In this document: piece by piece, positions 7,855 through 16,334 of the stretch
How the letters are laid out: every line of letters starts with the position of its first letter
How positions within the stretch are numbered: position 1 is the stretch's first letter
Assembly: GCA_945903275.1 (NCBI GenBank)
Contig: CAMDNW010000017.1
Location: 1-38,296, forward strand
DNA length: 38,296 bases
Direction of reading: 5' to 3'
From: Thermoflexus hugenholtzii JAD2
GTDB taxonomy: Bacteria; Chloroflexota; Dehalococcoidia; UBA2979
Program-made: the position numbers and the translations under genes
The notes under the pieces: model-generated
Databases searched by the model: none
Seen by the model: the letters and a program-made list of their open reading frames with translations, nothing else
Told to the model about the DNA's origin: nothing

Positions 7855-8334
7855 ATGTACAAGAAGATTCTGCTCACCCACGACGGGTCAGAGGTGGCGG
7901 CGCTAGCCGTCCCGCACGCGGCGATGCTGGCGAAAGCCGCAGGCGCGCCGATCGTGGTCGCGCAGGTGGTCGATTCGGTCGCCCAGTTCATGACAAGAAT
8001 GGAGCCGCTCATCGAGCCGATGCTGGTGGGTGCGATGACGGTCGATCTGGCCGAGAAATCTGCGAAGGGCCAGCGAGGCGCGGCGCAGGCGAATCTGGAT
8101 CAGGTCGCTGCGGTGCTTACTAAGGAGGGCGTGTCTGGCGTGAGCACGTTGATCATCGAAGGGTCCGCAGGCGCCTCGATCATTGATGCGGCGAACAGCG
8201 AAGGCGCGGACGTGATCGTGATGGCGACGCACGGCCGGAGCGGCCTTGGGCGCGTGCTGCTAGGGTCGGTCGCCGAGCACGTGGTGCGGCATGCGGCCAA
8301 GCAGGCGGTGCTGCTGGTGCGGGCGGCTTCGTAG
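7855..8334 (+). CDS. Universal stress protein, UspA family
   Basis: A 159-residue single-domain Usp protein. It begins MYKKILLTHDGSEVAALAVP, has Asp in the adenine-binding first strand, and ends with the ATP-binding signature THGRSGLGRVLLGSVAEHVV, the G-x2-G-x9-G(S) form seen in ATP-binding members. These proteins respond to starvation and stress. A ribosome site (GAGGAGACGAC) precedes the ATG. The gene is monocistronic, tail to tail with DUF3090, and has its own palindromic promoter at 7811-7823. Confidence 0.9.
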   Translation: MYKKILLTHDGSEVAALAVPHAAMLAKAAGAPIVVAQVVDSVAQFMTRMEPLIEPMLVGAMTVDLAEKSAKGQRGAAQANLDQVAAVLTKEGVSGVSTLIIEGSAGASIIDAANSEGADVIVMATHGRSGLGRVLLGSVAEHVVRHAAKQAVLLVRAAS

Positions 8335-8341
8335 GACGCTC

Positions 8342-8884
8342 CTAGCGGGAGGGTTCCTGCTCGTCCGGGCCGGGGATTTCCAGCACGACGGAGTGCCCAT
8401 CCGCGCCGGGGCAGAAGTGCTGATTGTCAGGCTCCATCGGCTGGCCGCAGAGCGGGCAGCGGGGCCGGCCGGCCGAGGCGGCGACGGTGATAGCCCGCAC
8501 CAAACCCATCGCCGCGCTGCGTGACATCTCCATGCGGAAGGTCGGCGTGTCACCGCGTTCCATGCCCGACTGGTCGTCGGCGAGGAAGACAAGGCGGTCG
8601 GGACTCGGCTGGTAGTCGATGCCGATGCGCACCAGTTGCATGTCGATATCGGGGCGGTCGGTGAACTCGCCGACTTCGGTGGGCCGCGGGAGGGTCTCGC
8701 CGCGGTGCTCGACGCGTTCTGCGATGAGTTGCGAGATGCTACGGCCGAGGGCGGCGAGTTGTTCCTTTTCGAGCCAGAGCGAGGCGTAGTTCCCTCCGGC
8801 ACGGGCGCGGATGCGGAACGTGCGGTGGCCCGGCGCGCCGAGCGCCTCCGCGTCAATCGCGTCCACTAGGCCAAAGTCGATCAT
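8342..8884 (-). CDS. DUF3090 family protein
   Basis: A 180-residue protein of the DUF3090 family found in Actinobacteria and Chloroflexota. Visible parts are GAPGHRTFRIRARAGG and SLWLEKEQLAALGRSIS near the start and a C-terminal zinc-ribbon-like RCPLCGQPMEPDNQHFCPGA (CxxC...C). The start is ATG 8884 with GGGAGG five bases upstream; frames extending further upstream lack family character. In other genomes the family often lies beside a phosphoglycerate-mutase-like phosphatase; none is here. The function is unknown; the zinc knuckle suggests a structural metal. Confidence 0.82.
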   Translation of the reverse strand: MIDFGLVDAIDAEALGAPGHRTFRIRARAGGNYASLWLEKEQLAALGRSISQLIAERVEHRGETLPRPTEVGEFTDRPDIDMQLVRIGIDYQPSPDRLVFLADDQSGMERGDTPTFRMEMSRSAAMGLVRAITVAASAGRPRCPLCGQPMEPDNQHFCPGADGHSVVLEIPGPDEQEPSR

Positions 8885-8956
8885 GCGTCCTCCCGACATG
8901 CTGGAGCGTACCAGCACGGGGAGTCGGGTCAACCCGCGGGCCTGCGAGCACGAGTA

Positions 8957-8973
8957 TGCTTGCAATGTAAGCA
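8957..8973. promoter_or_regulatory. Inverted repeat upstream of the DinB gene
   Basis: TGCTTGCAATGTAAGCA has perfect 5-base arms (TGCTT/AAGCA) around a partly symmetric core and lies 27 bases before the likely GTG start of the DinB gene, overlapping a possible -10 (TATGCT, 8955-8960). It looks like a small dimer-binding operator. No -35 box is evident. Confidence 0.35.
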
Positions 8974-8999
8974 CTGTGGCGGCGGAGAAAGAGGCAACC

Positions 9000-9497
9000 G
9001 TGACGGCCAAGTTAGTAGGGGCGATCTTTGACATGTGGCGGGATGTGGATCGCTGCTTCGAGGGGCTTTCGGGAGAGGATGCACTGAAGCAGCACACCGG
9101 CGGGAGCGCGTTTGCGTGGACGCTGGTACACATCGCTGGCTTCGAGGACGGCCAGATCAACGTGCGCATACGCGGCAGTGAGCGGCACCCGGTGCTGCTG
9201 GATCAGTTCGAGCGGTTCCGCGAGACGCCTGGGCAGGCGGACTCGTGGGTGGCGATCCAGCAGGCGGTGGCGGACATGCGGGCGGAGTTGCGCACATACC
9301 TCGACGCGCTGACAGACGAACAACTGGCGACGACGATGGCGCCGCCGACGCGCAACGGGCCAGAACAGCCGTTGCAGTACCTCCTCTGGCGCGATATCGC
9401 ACATGCCTACTACCACATCGGCGAGGTCGCGGCGAAGCGCGACCAGTTGGGACAGCGGACGGGCGACTACCCAAGTGCGTGGGAGCACGCGTTCTAG
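9000..9497 (+). CDS. DinB-like four-helix bundle protein
   Basis: About 165 residues from GTG 9000 (ribosome site AGAGG six bases upstream; other GTG codons slightly upstream, for example 8976, are possible). The DinB/YfiT-like pattern is visible: a first-helix KLVGAIFDMWRDVDRCFEGL, WTLVHIAGFEDGQIN with one candidate metal histidine, and DIAHAYYHIGEVAAKRDQLG supplying two more histidines near the end. Related proteins are metal-dependent thiol transferases or stress proteins; some use mycothiol or bacillithiol. The substrate is unknown. It lies just before the response regulator on the same strand, 27 bases away, but has no obvious phosphate role. Confidence 0.75.
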   Translation: MTAKLVGAIFDMWRDVDRCFEGLSGEDALKQHTGGSAFAWTLVHIAGFEDGQINVRIRGSERHPVLLDQFERFRETPGQADSWVAIQQAVADMRAELRTYLDALTDEQLATTMAPPTRNGPEQPLQYLLWRDIAHAYYHIGEVAAKRDQLGQRTGDYPSAWEHAF

Positions 9498-9524
9498 CGG
9501 GCCAGCAGCAGAGAGTGATGTGAC

Positions 9525-10226
9525 GTGAGCAACATTCTGGTGATCGAAGACGATCGCTCGATCCTAGAGACGGTCTCCTACAACCTGAAGCGCGAAGGTC
9601 ACACCGTTCGCACGGCCGAGGACGGTGTGACCGGATTGCGCCTTGCGCGTGAGGCACAGCCGGACCTGATCGTGCTCGACCTGATGTTGCCGCGCATGTC
9701 GGGCCTAGATGTCTGTCGGCAGGTGCGGTCGGAGATGCCGGTACTGATCGTGATGCTCACCGCGCGGGACGAGGAGAGCGCGAAGGTCGTGGGGTTGGAG
9801 ATCGGGGCCGACGACTACGTCACCAAGCCGTTCTCCATGCGTGAGTTGATGGCGCGCGTACAGGCGCTGCTCCGCCGCGATCGGCTCTCGCGCGAGTCGG
9901 CCGAGTCCGATAGCGCGGCGCCCGCCTCCACGCTGGAGGTGGGCGCCATCGTGCTCGATGCGACGGCGCACGAGGTGCGGCGCGGTGGTCAGCCGATCCC
10001 CGTGCGACCTAAGGAGTACGACCTCCTTGAATACTTCATGCGACATCTGGGGCAGGCGCTGTCGCGCGACCAAATCCTTGAGGCGGTGTGGGGGTACTCG
10101 TATAGCGGCGGGACGCGGACGGTCGATGTTCACGTGCGTTGGCTGCGCGAAAAGTTGGAGGCCGATCCAGGACAGCCGACGCACATCCTGACAGTGCGCA
10201 GCGTCGGCTATAAGTTCGTCCCGTGA
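9525..10226 (+). CDS. OmpR/PhoB-family response regulator
   Basis: A 233-residue regulator: an N-terminal receiver (acidic pair Asp9/Asp10 in VIEDD, phosphoacceptor Asp52 in IVLDLMLP, Lys101 in YVTKPF) and a C-terminal winged helix (PVRPKEYDLLEYFMRHLGQALSR and VDVHVRWLREKLEADP). Starts at GTG 9525 and overlaps the kinase gene by four bases (GTGA). Its position directly before the kinase and the pst-phoU genes, with Pho-box-like repeats upstream of pstS, indicates that it is the PhoB/PhoP-type regulator of phosphate starvation. The assignment is by context, since OmpR-family members look alike. Confidence 0.92.
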   Translation: MSNILVIEDDRSILETVSYNLKREGHTVRTAEDGVTGLRLAREAQPDLIVLDLMLPRMSGLDVCRQVRSEMPVLIVMLTARDEESAKVVGLEIGADDYVTKPFSMRELMARVQALLRRDRLSRESAESDSAAPASTLEVGAIVLDATAHEVRRGGQPIPVRPKEYDLLEYFMRHLGQALSRDQILEAVWGYSYSGGTRTVDVHVRWLREKLEADPGQPTHILTVRSVGYKFVP

Positions 10227-11431
10227 ACACGCGGTATCGCGGAGCATCTCGTGCTGGACTGCTCGGCGGCATGCTGGCGATCGCGGTATGGCTGCTCCCG
10301 CCGCTGTGGTCCGCTCCGCTGGTCGCCGCAGCCGTTGTCGCGCTCGCGCTGGGGGTGCGACCGCAGCCAGGCGGCGCACCGAGCACGACCATGGCTAAGG
10401 TGCATGCCGCTGACCACGATCTGCGCAGCCTGATCGCGCCGCTGGCCGAAGGTGTGCTGCTGTTGGATGGGGCGCGGGCCGTGGTGGCCGCGAATCGGGC
10501 TGCCGCGGGAATCCTTGGCCGACCGTTCGAGGGGCTGGCAGGTGCCTCGTTGATCACGGCGACACGGGATCACGACCTGGCGGAGATTGCGCGAGCGGCG
10601 AGCGGTGTGGCGGTGCCAGTGCATTTGTCGGCGACCGGGCACGATTTAGTAGCGACGGCGACCGAGGTCGATGCGGGCGCGGTGCGCACGCTGCTGGTGA
10701 TGCAAGACATCACCGAACTGGAGCGCGCACGCCGGGCGCGTGCCGATCTGGTGGCGAACATGTCGCACGAGTTACGCACGCCGATCGCGGCGGCGCGGGC
10801 GCTGGCGGAGACGTTGCAGTCCGGTGTGGATGACGAGGTGGAGCGGACGCGGTTCCTCGATCGTCTCGAAGGTGAGATTGCGCGGTTGGGCGAGATGGTG
10901 GAACGGCTGCTGCGACTCTCGCGGCTGGAATCCGGCACCGAGTCATTCACGACGTCGCCGCTCGACGTGGGGGCCTTGCTCACGACAGCTGCGGAACGTA
11001 TGGAGCCGCTGGCGCGGCAGTACGACGTGCGTATTGCGGTCATGCTCGCGGATACGCCTCTGGTGATCGGGGATCGCGATCGGGTGCTGGAGGTGCTTTC
11101 GAACCTGCTCGACAACGCGCTGAAGCACAGTCCTGCGGGATTGCATATCGGACTCAGCGCGCACCTCGACGATGAGCAGGCGGGGAGGGTGCGGCTTGAG
11201 GTGGACGACGACGGACCGGGCATTCTGCCAAGCGATCGTGAGCGGGTATTCGAGCGGTTCTACACGGGCGATCGCGCGCGCGGTTCGGGCGGCGGTACCG
11301 GTCTGGGCTTGGCGATCGCGCGGCACATCGTGCAGCGTCTGGGGGGTCGCATCTGGGTGGCAGACCGCTCGCCGGGGGCGACGCTGTGCTTCACGCTGCC
11401 GGTGGCAGAGGCGACGGACGCGCCTCGATAA
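10223..11431 (+). CDS. Sensor histidine kinase, PhoR-like
   Basis: A 402-residue membrane kinase. Two hydrophobic spans (about 11-31 and 32-46) form an N-terminal hairpin with almost no external loop, as in PhoR, which senses through the Pst transporter and PhoU and not through a periplasmic domain. A PAS-like region (about 66-165, LIAPLAEGVLLLDGARAVVA) follows, then the dimerisation helix with His182 in NMSHELRTPIAAARALAETL, and the ATPase boxes: N box LSNLLDNALKHSP, DDDGPGI, and GGGTGLGLAIARHIV. The GTG start overlaps the regulator stop, so the two are translationally coupled. Confidence 0.92.
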   Translation: MNTRYRGASRAGLLGGMLAIAVWLLPPLWSAPLVAAAVVALALGVRPQPGGAPSTTMAKVHAADHDLRSLIAPLAEGVLLLDGARAVVAANRAAAGILGRPFEGLAGASLITATRDHDLAEIARAASGVAVPVHLSATGHDLVATATEVDAGAVRTLLVMQDITELERARRARADLVANMSHELRTPIAAARALAETLQSGVDDEVERTRFLDRLEGEIARLGEMVERLLRLSRLESGTESFTTSPLDVGALLTTAAERMEPLARQYDVRIAVMLADTPLVIGDRDRVLEVLSNLLDNALKHSPAGLHIGLSAHLDDEQAGRVRLEVDDDGPGILPSDRERVFERFYTGDRARGSGGGTGLGLAIARHIVQRLGGRIWVADRSPGATLCFTLPVAEATDAPR

Positions 11432-11466
11432 CGCGCGGCCCTCGGCCGTGATGAGCCGGTGCGGAC

Positions 11467-11499
11467 GTTCCCCAGACGTTAATGCGGCGTTTACCCCCG
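11467..11499 (+). promoter_or_regulatory. Pho box: three 11-bp direct repeats upstream of pstS
   Basis: GTTCCCC, GTTAATG and GTTTACC begin at 11467, 11478 and 11489, exactly 11 bases apart, the spacing of PhoB/PhoP binding units. The third matches the GTTCACC-like unit of Gram-positive PhoP boxes best. An inverted pair TGTACAT (11514-11520) and ATGTACA (11539-11545) follows where the core promoter would be. The array lies about 70-105 bases before the pstS start. I infer that the regulator at 9525 binds here. Confidence 0.65.
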
Positions 11500-11570
11500 G
11501 CCCGGACGATGTCTGTACATGCGAAGTCCATCCGAAGTATGTACATCGTTGGTAGTGGAGGAAGCAGCAT

Positions 11571-12686
11571 TTGACGACGAATGACGGATTGGTGCGCGCA
11601 GGTCTGCTCGCAGCTGCCTCGGCAGTTGCGGCGCTGGCACTCGCGTGTGGTACTGGCGACAGCGGTAGGAGCGGAGAAGCCGCGAGCACCGCTGCCTCGA
11701 AGGGTTCGCCGACTGCTGAGGCAGGCAAGCCGATTGAGCCAAGCAACAAGGCCGCGCTGGCGACGCTCACAGGCAACATCGTCATCGACGGGTCGAGCAC
11801 GGTGTACCCGGTGACTCAGGCCGCCGCCGAGGAGTTCCGTAACTACGCCAAGAATGTCCGCATCAGCGTCGGCATTGCCGGCACGGGCGGCGGCTTCAAG
11901 AAGTTCTGCGCCGGTGAGACGGACATCCAGGACGCCTCGCGGCCGATCAGTCAGACCGAGGCGATTGCGTGTGCCGACAAGAACATCCAGTACATCGAAC
12001 TGCCAGTCGCTTTCGACGGGCTGGCCGTCATTGTGAACCCCAAGAACACCTGGGTGACCTGCCTGACCAAGGCGGAACTCAAGAAGATGTGGGAACCGGC
12101 CGCCCAGGCTAAGATCAATAACTGGAAGCAAGTTCGCGACTCGTTCCCGGACAAGCCGCTGAAGCTGTTCGGGCCTGGTACGGACTCGGGCACGTTCGAC
12201 TACTTCACCGAAGCCATCAACGGCACGGCGAAGGCCAGCCGTGGAGACTTCCAGGCGTCCGAAGACGACAACGTGCTGGTCTCGGGTGTGGCCGGCGACG
12301 AGGCTGCGCTCGGCTACTTTGGGCTGGCGTACTACAGCGAAAACAAGAGCAAGTTGAAGCTCGTCAGTGTGGACAACGCGGGAGACGGCAAGTGCATTAC
12401 GCCGTCGATTGCGACGGTGAACAACGGGACATACCTGCCCCTCAGCCGCCCGATCTTCATCTACGTGAAGAAGTCGGTCGCCGAACGACCTGAGGTGAAG
12501 GCCTACGTCAATTTCTACCTGAGCAAGTCCTTCACGCCGCTCGTCGAGTCGCGCGAGGTGGGCTACGTCTCACTGGGTGACAAGTTCTACGACGCCATCG
12601 CCAAGCGGTTCAACGCTGGCACCGCCGGAACCCTCTTCCCGAAGGGTGCTGAAGTTGGCGCAACGCTTGACCGCTATCTGCAGTAG
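11571..12686 (+). CDS. pstS: Phosphate ABC transporter substrate-binding lipoprotein
   Basis: A 371-residue extracellular phosphate receptor tethered by lipid. The signal peptide ends in a lipobox LALAC (Cys26), followed by a Ser/Ala/Gly-rich linker. The phosphate-binding parts are [40 protein letters not shown], and [16 protein letters not shown]. The start is TTG 11571, with GGAGGAAG at a spacing of about 8; no ATG or GTG is available in frame. It heads the pstSCAB-phoU run and sits behind the Pho-box-like array. A 16-bp hairpin separates it from pstC, which would allow the receptor to be made in excess over the permease. Confidence 0.95.
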   Translation: MTTNDGLVRAGLLAAASAVAALALACGTGDSGRSGEAASTAASKGSPTAEAGKPIEPSNKAALATLTGNIVIDGSSTVYPVTQAAAEEFRNYAKNVRISVGIAGTGGGFKKFCAGETDIQDASRPISQTEAIACADKNIQYIELPVAFDGLAVIVNPKNTWVTCLTKAELKKMWEPAAQAKINNWKQVRDSFPDKPLKLFGPGTDSGTFDYFTEAINGTAKASRGDFQASEDDNVLVSGVAGDEAALGYFGLAYYSENKSKLKLVSVDNAGDGKCITPSIATVNNGTYLPLSRPIFIYVKKSVAERPEVKAYVNFYLSKSFTPLVESREVGYVSLGDKFYDAIAKRFNAGTAGTLFPKGAEVGATLDRYLQ

Positions 12687-12706
12687 CGACTGCGGATGCA
12701 TATAAT

Positions 12707-12745
12707 GCGACGTGGGCAGCCGGACTGAACGGCTGCCCACGTCGC
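12707..12745 (+). terminator. 16-bp perfect hairpin between pstS and pstC
   Basis: GCGACGTGGGCAGCCG (12707-12722) pairs perfectly with 12730-12745 across a 7-base loop, followed by a short T-rich TGTTCGTT. It starts 20 bases after the pstS stop and ends 34 bases before pstC. It probably acts as a leaky terminator or mRNA 3' stabiliser, lowering pstCAB expression relative to pstS. Confidence 0.8.
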
Positions 12746-12779
12746 TGTTCGTTCCAATAGCGTGTAGGCAGGGCGCTCG

Positions 12780-13703
12780 ATGCAGTCAGGCTGGTCCGAG
12801 CACAATCTGTACCGGCGCAACTGGGCGCGGGATCTCCGCGAGCGGTTGATTGCCGGGGTGTTGCTCATTGCGGCGACGGTTGGCGTGCTCACGACGCTGG
12901 GCATCATCCTGTCGCTGGCCAACGAAACGATTCAGTTCTTTCGTATCGTCTCGATTGTGGAGTTTCTGACGAGTACGTCATGGACGCCACTGTTCTCCGT
13001 GCAGACCTTCGGCATCTGGCCGTTGATCACGGCGACGGCGCTGACCTCGGCGATCGCGGTAGCTATCGCTGTCCCGCTGGGGCTCATTTCGGCGGTGTTC
13101 TTGAGCGAGTTCGCGCCGCCGCGGGTGCGGTCGATGCTCAAGCCAGCGCTGGAAGTGCTCGCGGGCGTACCGACGGTGGTGTACGGCTTCTTCGCGCTGA
13201 TTGTGGTAACGCCGTTCTTGCAGCAGTTCATCCCAGGACTGAGTACGTTTAACTCACTGAGCGCCGGTCTTGTGATGGGCATCATGATCGTCCCGCTGGT
13301 TTCCTCGCTGTCGGAGGACGCGATGTCTTCTGTGCCGCAGAGCCTGCGCGAGGCGGCGTACGGCCTTGGCTCGACACGGTTCGAAGTGGCGACGCGCGTG
13401 GTGCTGCCGGCGGCAACCTCTGGCATTGTGGCGTCGATTATCCTCGCGCTGTCGCGTGCAGCGGGCGAGACAATGGTGGTGGCGATTGCGGCGGGGCAGA
13501 ACCCGACGTTCACGCTAGACCCGACGGTGCCGGTGATGACGATGACCTCCTACATCGTGCAGGTGAGCCTGGGTGACACGCCGTATGGCTCGCTCTCCTA
13601 TCTGACGATCTTCGCTGTGGGGTCGACGCTGTTCGTGATGACCTTCCTCATGAACGTGATCAGCCACTGGGTCGTGCGGCACTTCCGTGAGGTGTACGAC
13701 TGA
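12780..13703 (+). CDS. pstC: Phosphate ABC transporter permease PstC
   Basis: A 307-residue inner-membrane subunit with about six membrane spans, the first at residues 22-48 ([20 protein letters not shown]). The permease loop that docks on the ATPase is [20 protein letters not shown], the EAA motif. [15 protein letters not shown] and [15 protein letters not shown] are typical of PstC. It overlaps pstA by one base (TGATG). The start is ATG 12780, with a weak GCAGGG upstream. It forms the heterodimeric channel with PstA. Confidence 0.95.
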   Translation: MQSGWSEHNLYRRNWARDLRERLIAGVLLIAATVGVLTTLGIILSLANETIQFFRIVSIVEFLTSTSWTPLFSVQTFGIWPLITATALTSAIAVAIAVPLGLISAVFLSEFAPPRVRSMLKPALEVLAGVPTVVYGFFALIVVTPFLQQFIPGLSTFNSLSAGLVMGIMIVPLVSSLSEDAMSSVPQSLREAAYGLGSTRFEVATRVVLPAATSGIVASIILALSRAAGETMVVAIAAGQNPTFTLDPTVPVMTMTSYIVQVSLGDTPYGSLSYLTIFAVGSTLFVMTFLMNVISHWVVRHFREVYD

Positions 13704-14605
13704 TGAGTATGCAGACACCGGCCACCCAGTCGATGTTCCAGCCGAATCAGATGATGCGTCGGGTAATGGGCGGCGCCTTTGTCGGGGTCGGGGTGATCAG
13801 CATCCTGATCTCACTGGGCATGCTCGTGTACCTCGTACTGGACGTGGCGATGCGCGGGTTGCCGTGGATCGATTGGCAGTTCCTGACTAGTTTCGATTCG
13901 CGGTTCGCCGAGCGCGCCGGGATTCTAGCGGCGATCGCCGGGACAGCGTTCATGATGACGATGACCATCGCGGTTTCTCTGCCGATCGGCGTGATGGCGG
14001 CGATCTATCTGCAGGAGTATGCGAAAGAGTCCTGGCTGAAGTCATTCATCCAGATCAACATCTCGAACCTCGCGGGTGTGCCCTCGATCATTTATGGCCT
14101 GCTCGGCCTGACGATTTTCGTGCGCTACATGATGATGGGGCGCAGTGTGCTGGCTGGAGCGCTCACCATGGCGCTGCTGGTGCTGCCGGTGATTGTGGTC
14201 GCCACGCAGGAGGCGCTGCGCGCGGTGCCATCGAGCATCCGTGACGCCTCGCTGGCGCTCGGGGCGACGCGGTCGCAGACGATCTGGCACCACGTGTTGC
14301 CACAGGCGTTCCCGGGGATTCTGACGGGGAACATCCTCGCGGCCTCGCGGGCGATTGGCGAGACAGCGCCGTTGGTCACGATCGGGGCGCTGACGTACGT
14401 ACCGTTTACGCCGGAGAGCCCGCTGGATCGGTTTACGGTGCTCCCCATCCAGATTTTCAACTGGACATCTAAGCCACAGGCCGAGTTTCACGATCTGGCG
14501 GCAGCCGGGATTGTGGTGCTGCTGCTCGTTCTGCTGACCATGAACTCCATCGCGATCTTGCTCCGACAACGGGTAGGCGGCACATCTCGCAGAAGGATCG
14601 GATAA
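13703..14605 (+). CDS. pstA: Phosphate ABC transporter permease PstA
   Basis: A 300-residue partner of PstC with six predicted membrane spans; the first is at about residues 21-45. Typical PstA text is [20 protein letters not shown], the EAA loop [20 protein letters not shown] and [20 protein letters not shown]. Its ATG at 13703 shares a base with the pstC stop, so translation is coupled; an ATG at 13709 is a second choice. It ends 2 bases before pstB. Confidence 0.95.
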   Translation: MSMQTPATQSMFQPNQMMRRVMGGAFVGVGVISILISLGMLVYLVLDVAMRGLPWIDWQFLTSFDSRFAERAGILAAIAGTAFMMTMTIAVSLPIGVMAAIYLQEYAKESWLKSFIQINISNLAGVPSIIYGLLGLTIFVRYMMMGRSVLAGALTMALLVLPVIVVATQEALRAVPSSIRDASLALGATRSQTIWHHVLPQAFPGILTGNILAASRAIGETAPLVTIGALTYVPFTPESPLDRFTVLPIQIFNWTSKPQAEFHDLAAAGIVVLLLVLLTMNSIAILLRQRVGGTSRRRIG

Positions 14606-14607
14606 TA

Positions 14608-15483
14608 ATGACAATGACAGGTCAGTCCATCCGGGACATGTTGGGACGCCGCATGATAGAACTCCGTCCCAGCGTGGAGGTTCGCGCAGGTTCCGCGCTG
14701 CCCGAGAACGACGTGGTCGAAGACCCAGTGATCCGGATCAGTGACCTCAACCTTTGGTACGGGAAGAAGCAGGCACTCGGTGGCGTGAGCCTGAGCATCC
14801 CCCGGAAGAAGGTCACCGCGTTGATCGGGCCGTCTGGCTGCGGGAAGAGCACGCTGCTCCGGTGCATGAACCGGATGAACGATTTGATCCCGAACGTCCG
14901 GGTGCAGGGCAGCGTCGAGATTGAAGGCGCGAACATCTACGCGTCCACCATCGACCCGGTCGAAGTGCGCCGGGTGGTGGGGATGGTGTTCCAGAAGCCG
15001 AACCCGTTCCCGAAGTCGATTTATGAGAACGTCGCCTTCGGCGCGCGCATCAACGGCTACAAAGGCGATATGGACGAATTGGTTGAGCAGGCGTTGCGGC
15101 AGGCGGCGCTGTGGGATGAGGTCAAGGACGATCTGAAGAAGTCAGGACTGGCGCTATCCGGCGGGCAGCAGCAGCGGCTGTGCATCGCCCGTGCGATCGC
15201 GGTGAACCCAGATGTGGTGCTGATGGACGAGCCGTGCTCGGCACTCGACCCAATAGCGACGCAGCGTATCGAGGACTTGATGCGCGAACTGGCGGAGCGC
15301 TACACGATTGTGATCGTGACGCACAACCTGCAGCAGGCAGCGCGCGTCTCAGACCGCACCGCGTTCATGTTGGCCGCCGATGACCTAGTGGGCCGCCTTG
15401 TGGAGTACGGGGCGACCGATCAGTTGTTCACCAACCCCAAGGACGAGCGCACAGAGGCGTACATCACCGGCCGCTTTGGCTAG
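14608..15483 (+). CDS. pstB: Phosphate ABC transporter ATP-binding protein
   Basis: A 291-residue ATPase that powers phosphate import. Walker A is GPSGCGKST (74-82), the Q-loop is [20 protein letters not shown], the signature is [17 protein letters not shown] and Walker B is [13 protein letters not shown], with His in [25 protein letters not shown] is typical of PstB. It carries about 40 extra residues before the ATPase domain starts at [15 protein letters not shown] at 14608 is preceded by AAGGA. A later in-frame start could give the usual length near 250, for example at Met16. Confidence 0.95.
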   Translation: MTMTGQSIRDMLGRRMIELRPSVEVRAGSALPENDVVEDPVIRISDLNLWYGKKQALGGVSLSIPRKKVTALIGPSGCGKSTLLRCMNRMNDLIPNVRVQGSVEIEGANIYASTIDPVEVRRVVGMVFQKPNPFPKSIYENVAFGARINGYKGDMDELVEQALRQAALWDEVKDDLKKSGLALSGGQQQRLCIARAIAVNPDVVLMDEPCSALDPIATQRIEDLMRELAERYTIVIVTHNLQQAARVSDRTAFMLAADDLVGRLVEYGATDQLFTNPKDERTEAYITGRFG

Positions 15484-15507
15484 TGTGGGGCCCGAAGGAG
15501 GCCGCTG

Positions 15508-16173
15508 ATGCCACGCGAGCAGTTCCAGAAGGGTCTTCAAGACCTGCAGGACGGTGTGCTGGAGATGGGGTCGATGGTCGACCGCCAGATCGAGCGTGCG
15601 CTGCAGTCGCTGGTCGGCCGTGATATCCCGCTGGCTGAGGCGATTGTTCGTGACGATGACGAGGTGAACCGGACGCGGTTCCATCTGGACAATGTCTGCC
15701 TTTCGTTGCTCACGCAGCAGGCGCCGATGGCAAGCGATCTGCGATTGATCATCTCGGTGCTCTCGATGGTGTCTGAGTTAGAGCGCATGGGCGATCATGC
15801 GGAAGGCATTGGGCGCATCGTGATCCTGATGCAGGACGAGCCGCTGGTGAAGCCACTGGTCGACATTCCGAAGATGGCGACAGAGGCGCGCCGGATGCTC
15901 AAGGACGCGCTGGATGCGTTTGTGCAGCGGGACGTGAACAGCGCCTACGCTGTGGGGCAGGCGGACACAGTCGTCGATGACCTCTATGACACGGTGTACC
16001 ATGACCTCTTGGAGATCATGGTGCGGGATCCATCGACGGTGGAATCGTGTACCCACCTACTGTGGGTGGCGCACAACCTAGAGCGCATCGCGGATCGGGC
16101 GACGAACATCGCCGAGCGTGTGGTGTTCACGGTGACCGGCATGATGCCGCAGATGGATGTCTCTCGGTACTAG
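15508..16173 (+). CDS. phoU: Phosphate signalling protein PhoU
   Basis: A 221-residue all-helical protein made of two PhoU repeats, each ending in the metal-binding E/DxxxD-type helices: VSELERMGDHAEGIGRIV in the first and VAHNLERIADRATNIAERVV in the second. It links transporter state to the PhoR-type kinase and limits phosphate uptake. The ATG at 15508 has an excellent AAGGAGG site 9 bases upstream. It closes the phosphate operon; the next gene begins 161 bases later behind a separate promoter. Confidence 0.95.
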   Translation: MPREQFQKGLQDLQDGVLEMGSMVDRQIERALQSLVGRDIPLAEAIVRDDDEVNRTRFHLDNVCLSLLTQQAPMASDLRLIISVLSMVSELERMGDHAEGIGRIVILMQDEPLVKPLVDIPKMATEARRMLKDALDAFVQRDVNSAYAVGQADTVVDDLYDTVYHDLLEIMVRDPSTVESCTHLLWVAHNLERIADRATNIAERVVFTVTGMMPQMDVSRY

Positions 16174-16210
16174 CGGCAGCCTCGATACGCGCGGTTGGCT
16201 TCGGTAGGGC

Positions 16211-16245
16211 TTGACGAAGTGAATACCCCTGATAGCATTGGTATT
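16211..16245 (+). promoter_or_regulatory. Promoter with an inverted-repeat operator before the sulfite reductase gene
   Basis: TTGACG (16211-16216) and TAGCAT (16233-16238) are 16 bases apart and form a fair sigma-70 promoter. An inverted repeat AATACC (16222-16227) and GGTATT (16240-16245), separated by 12 bases, brackets the -10 box. This is a fitting site for a dimeric repressor of sulfur assimilation (for example of the Rrf2/CymR type, an inference). The leader to the ATG at 16335 is about 90 bases. Confidence 0.5.
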
Positions 16246-16334
16246 GCTTCTCGCCTATCTTGACCGTATTACTCGTGAATAAGATTTCGATTAGGAGGCG
16301 AGGCCAAGCCAGCCGATTGCCGTGGAGAGCCGCT

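Noticed and set aside
6855-8123. 422-codon plus-strand frame opposite ilvD
   Set aside because: Antisense of conserved ilvD motifs and running into uspA in another frame; a GC-rich artefact.
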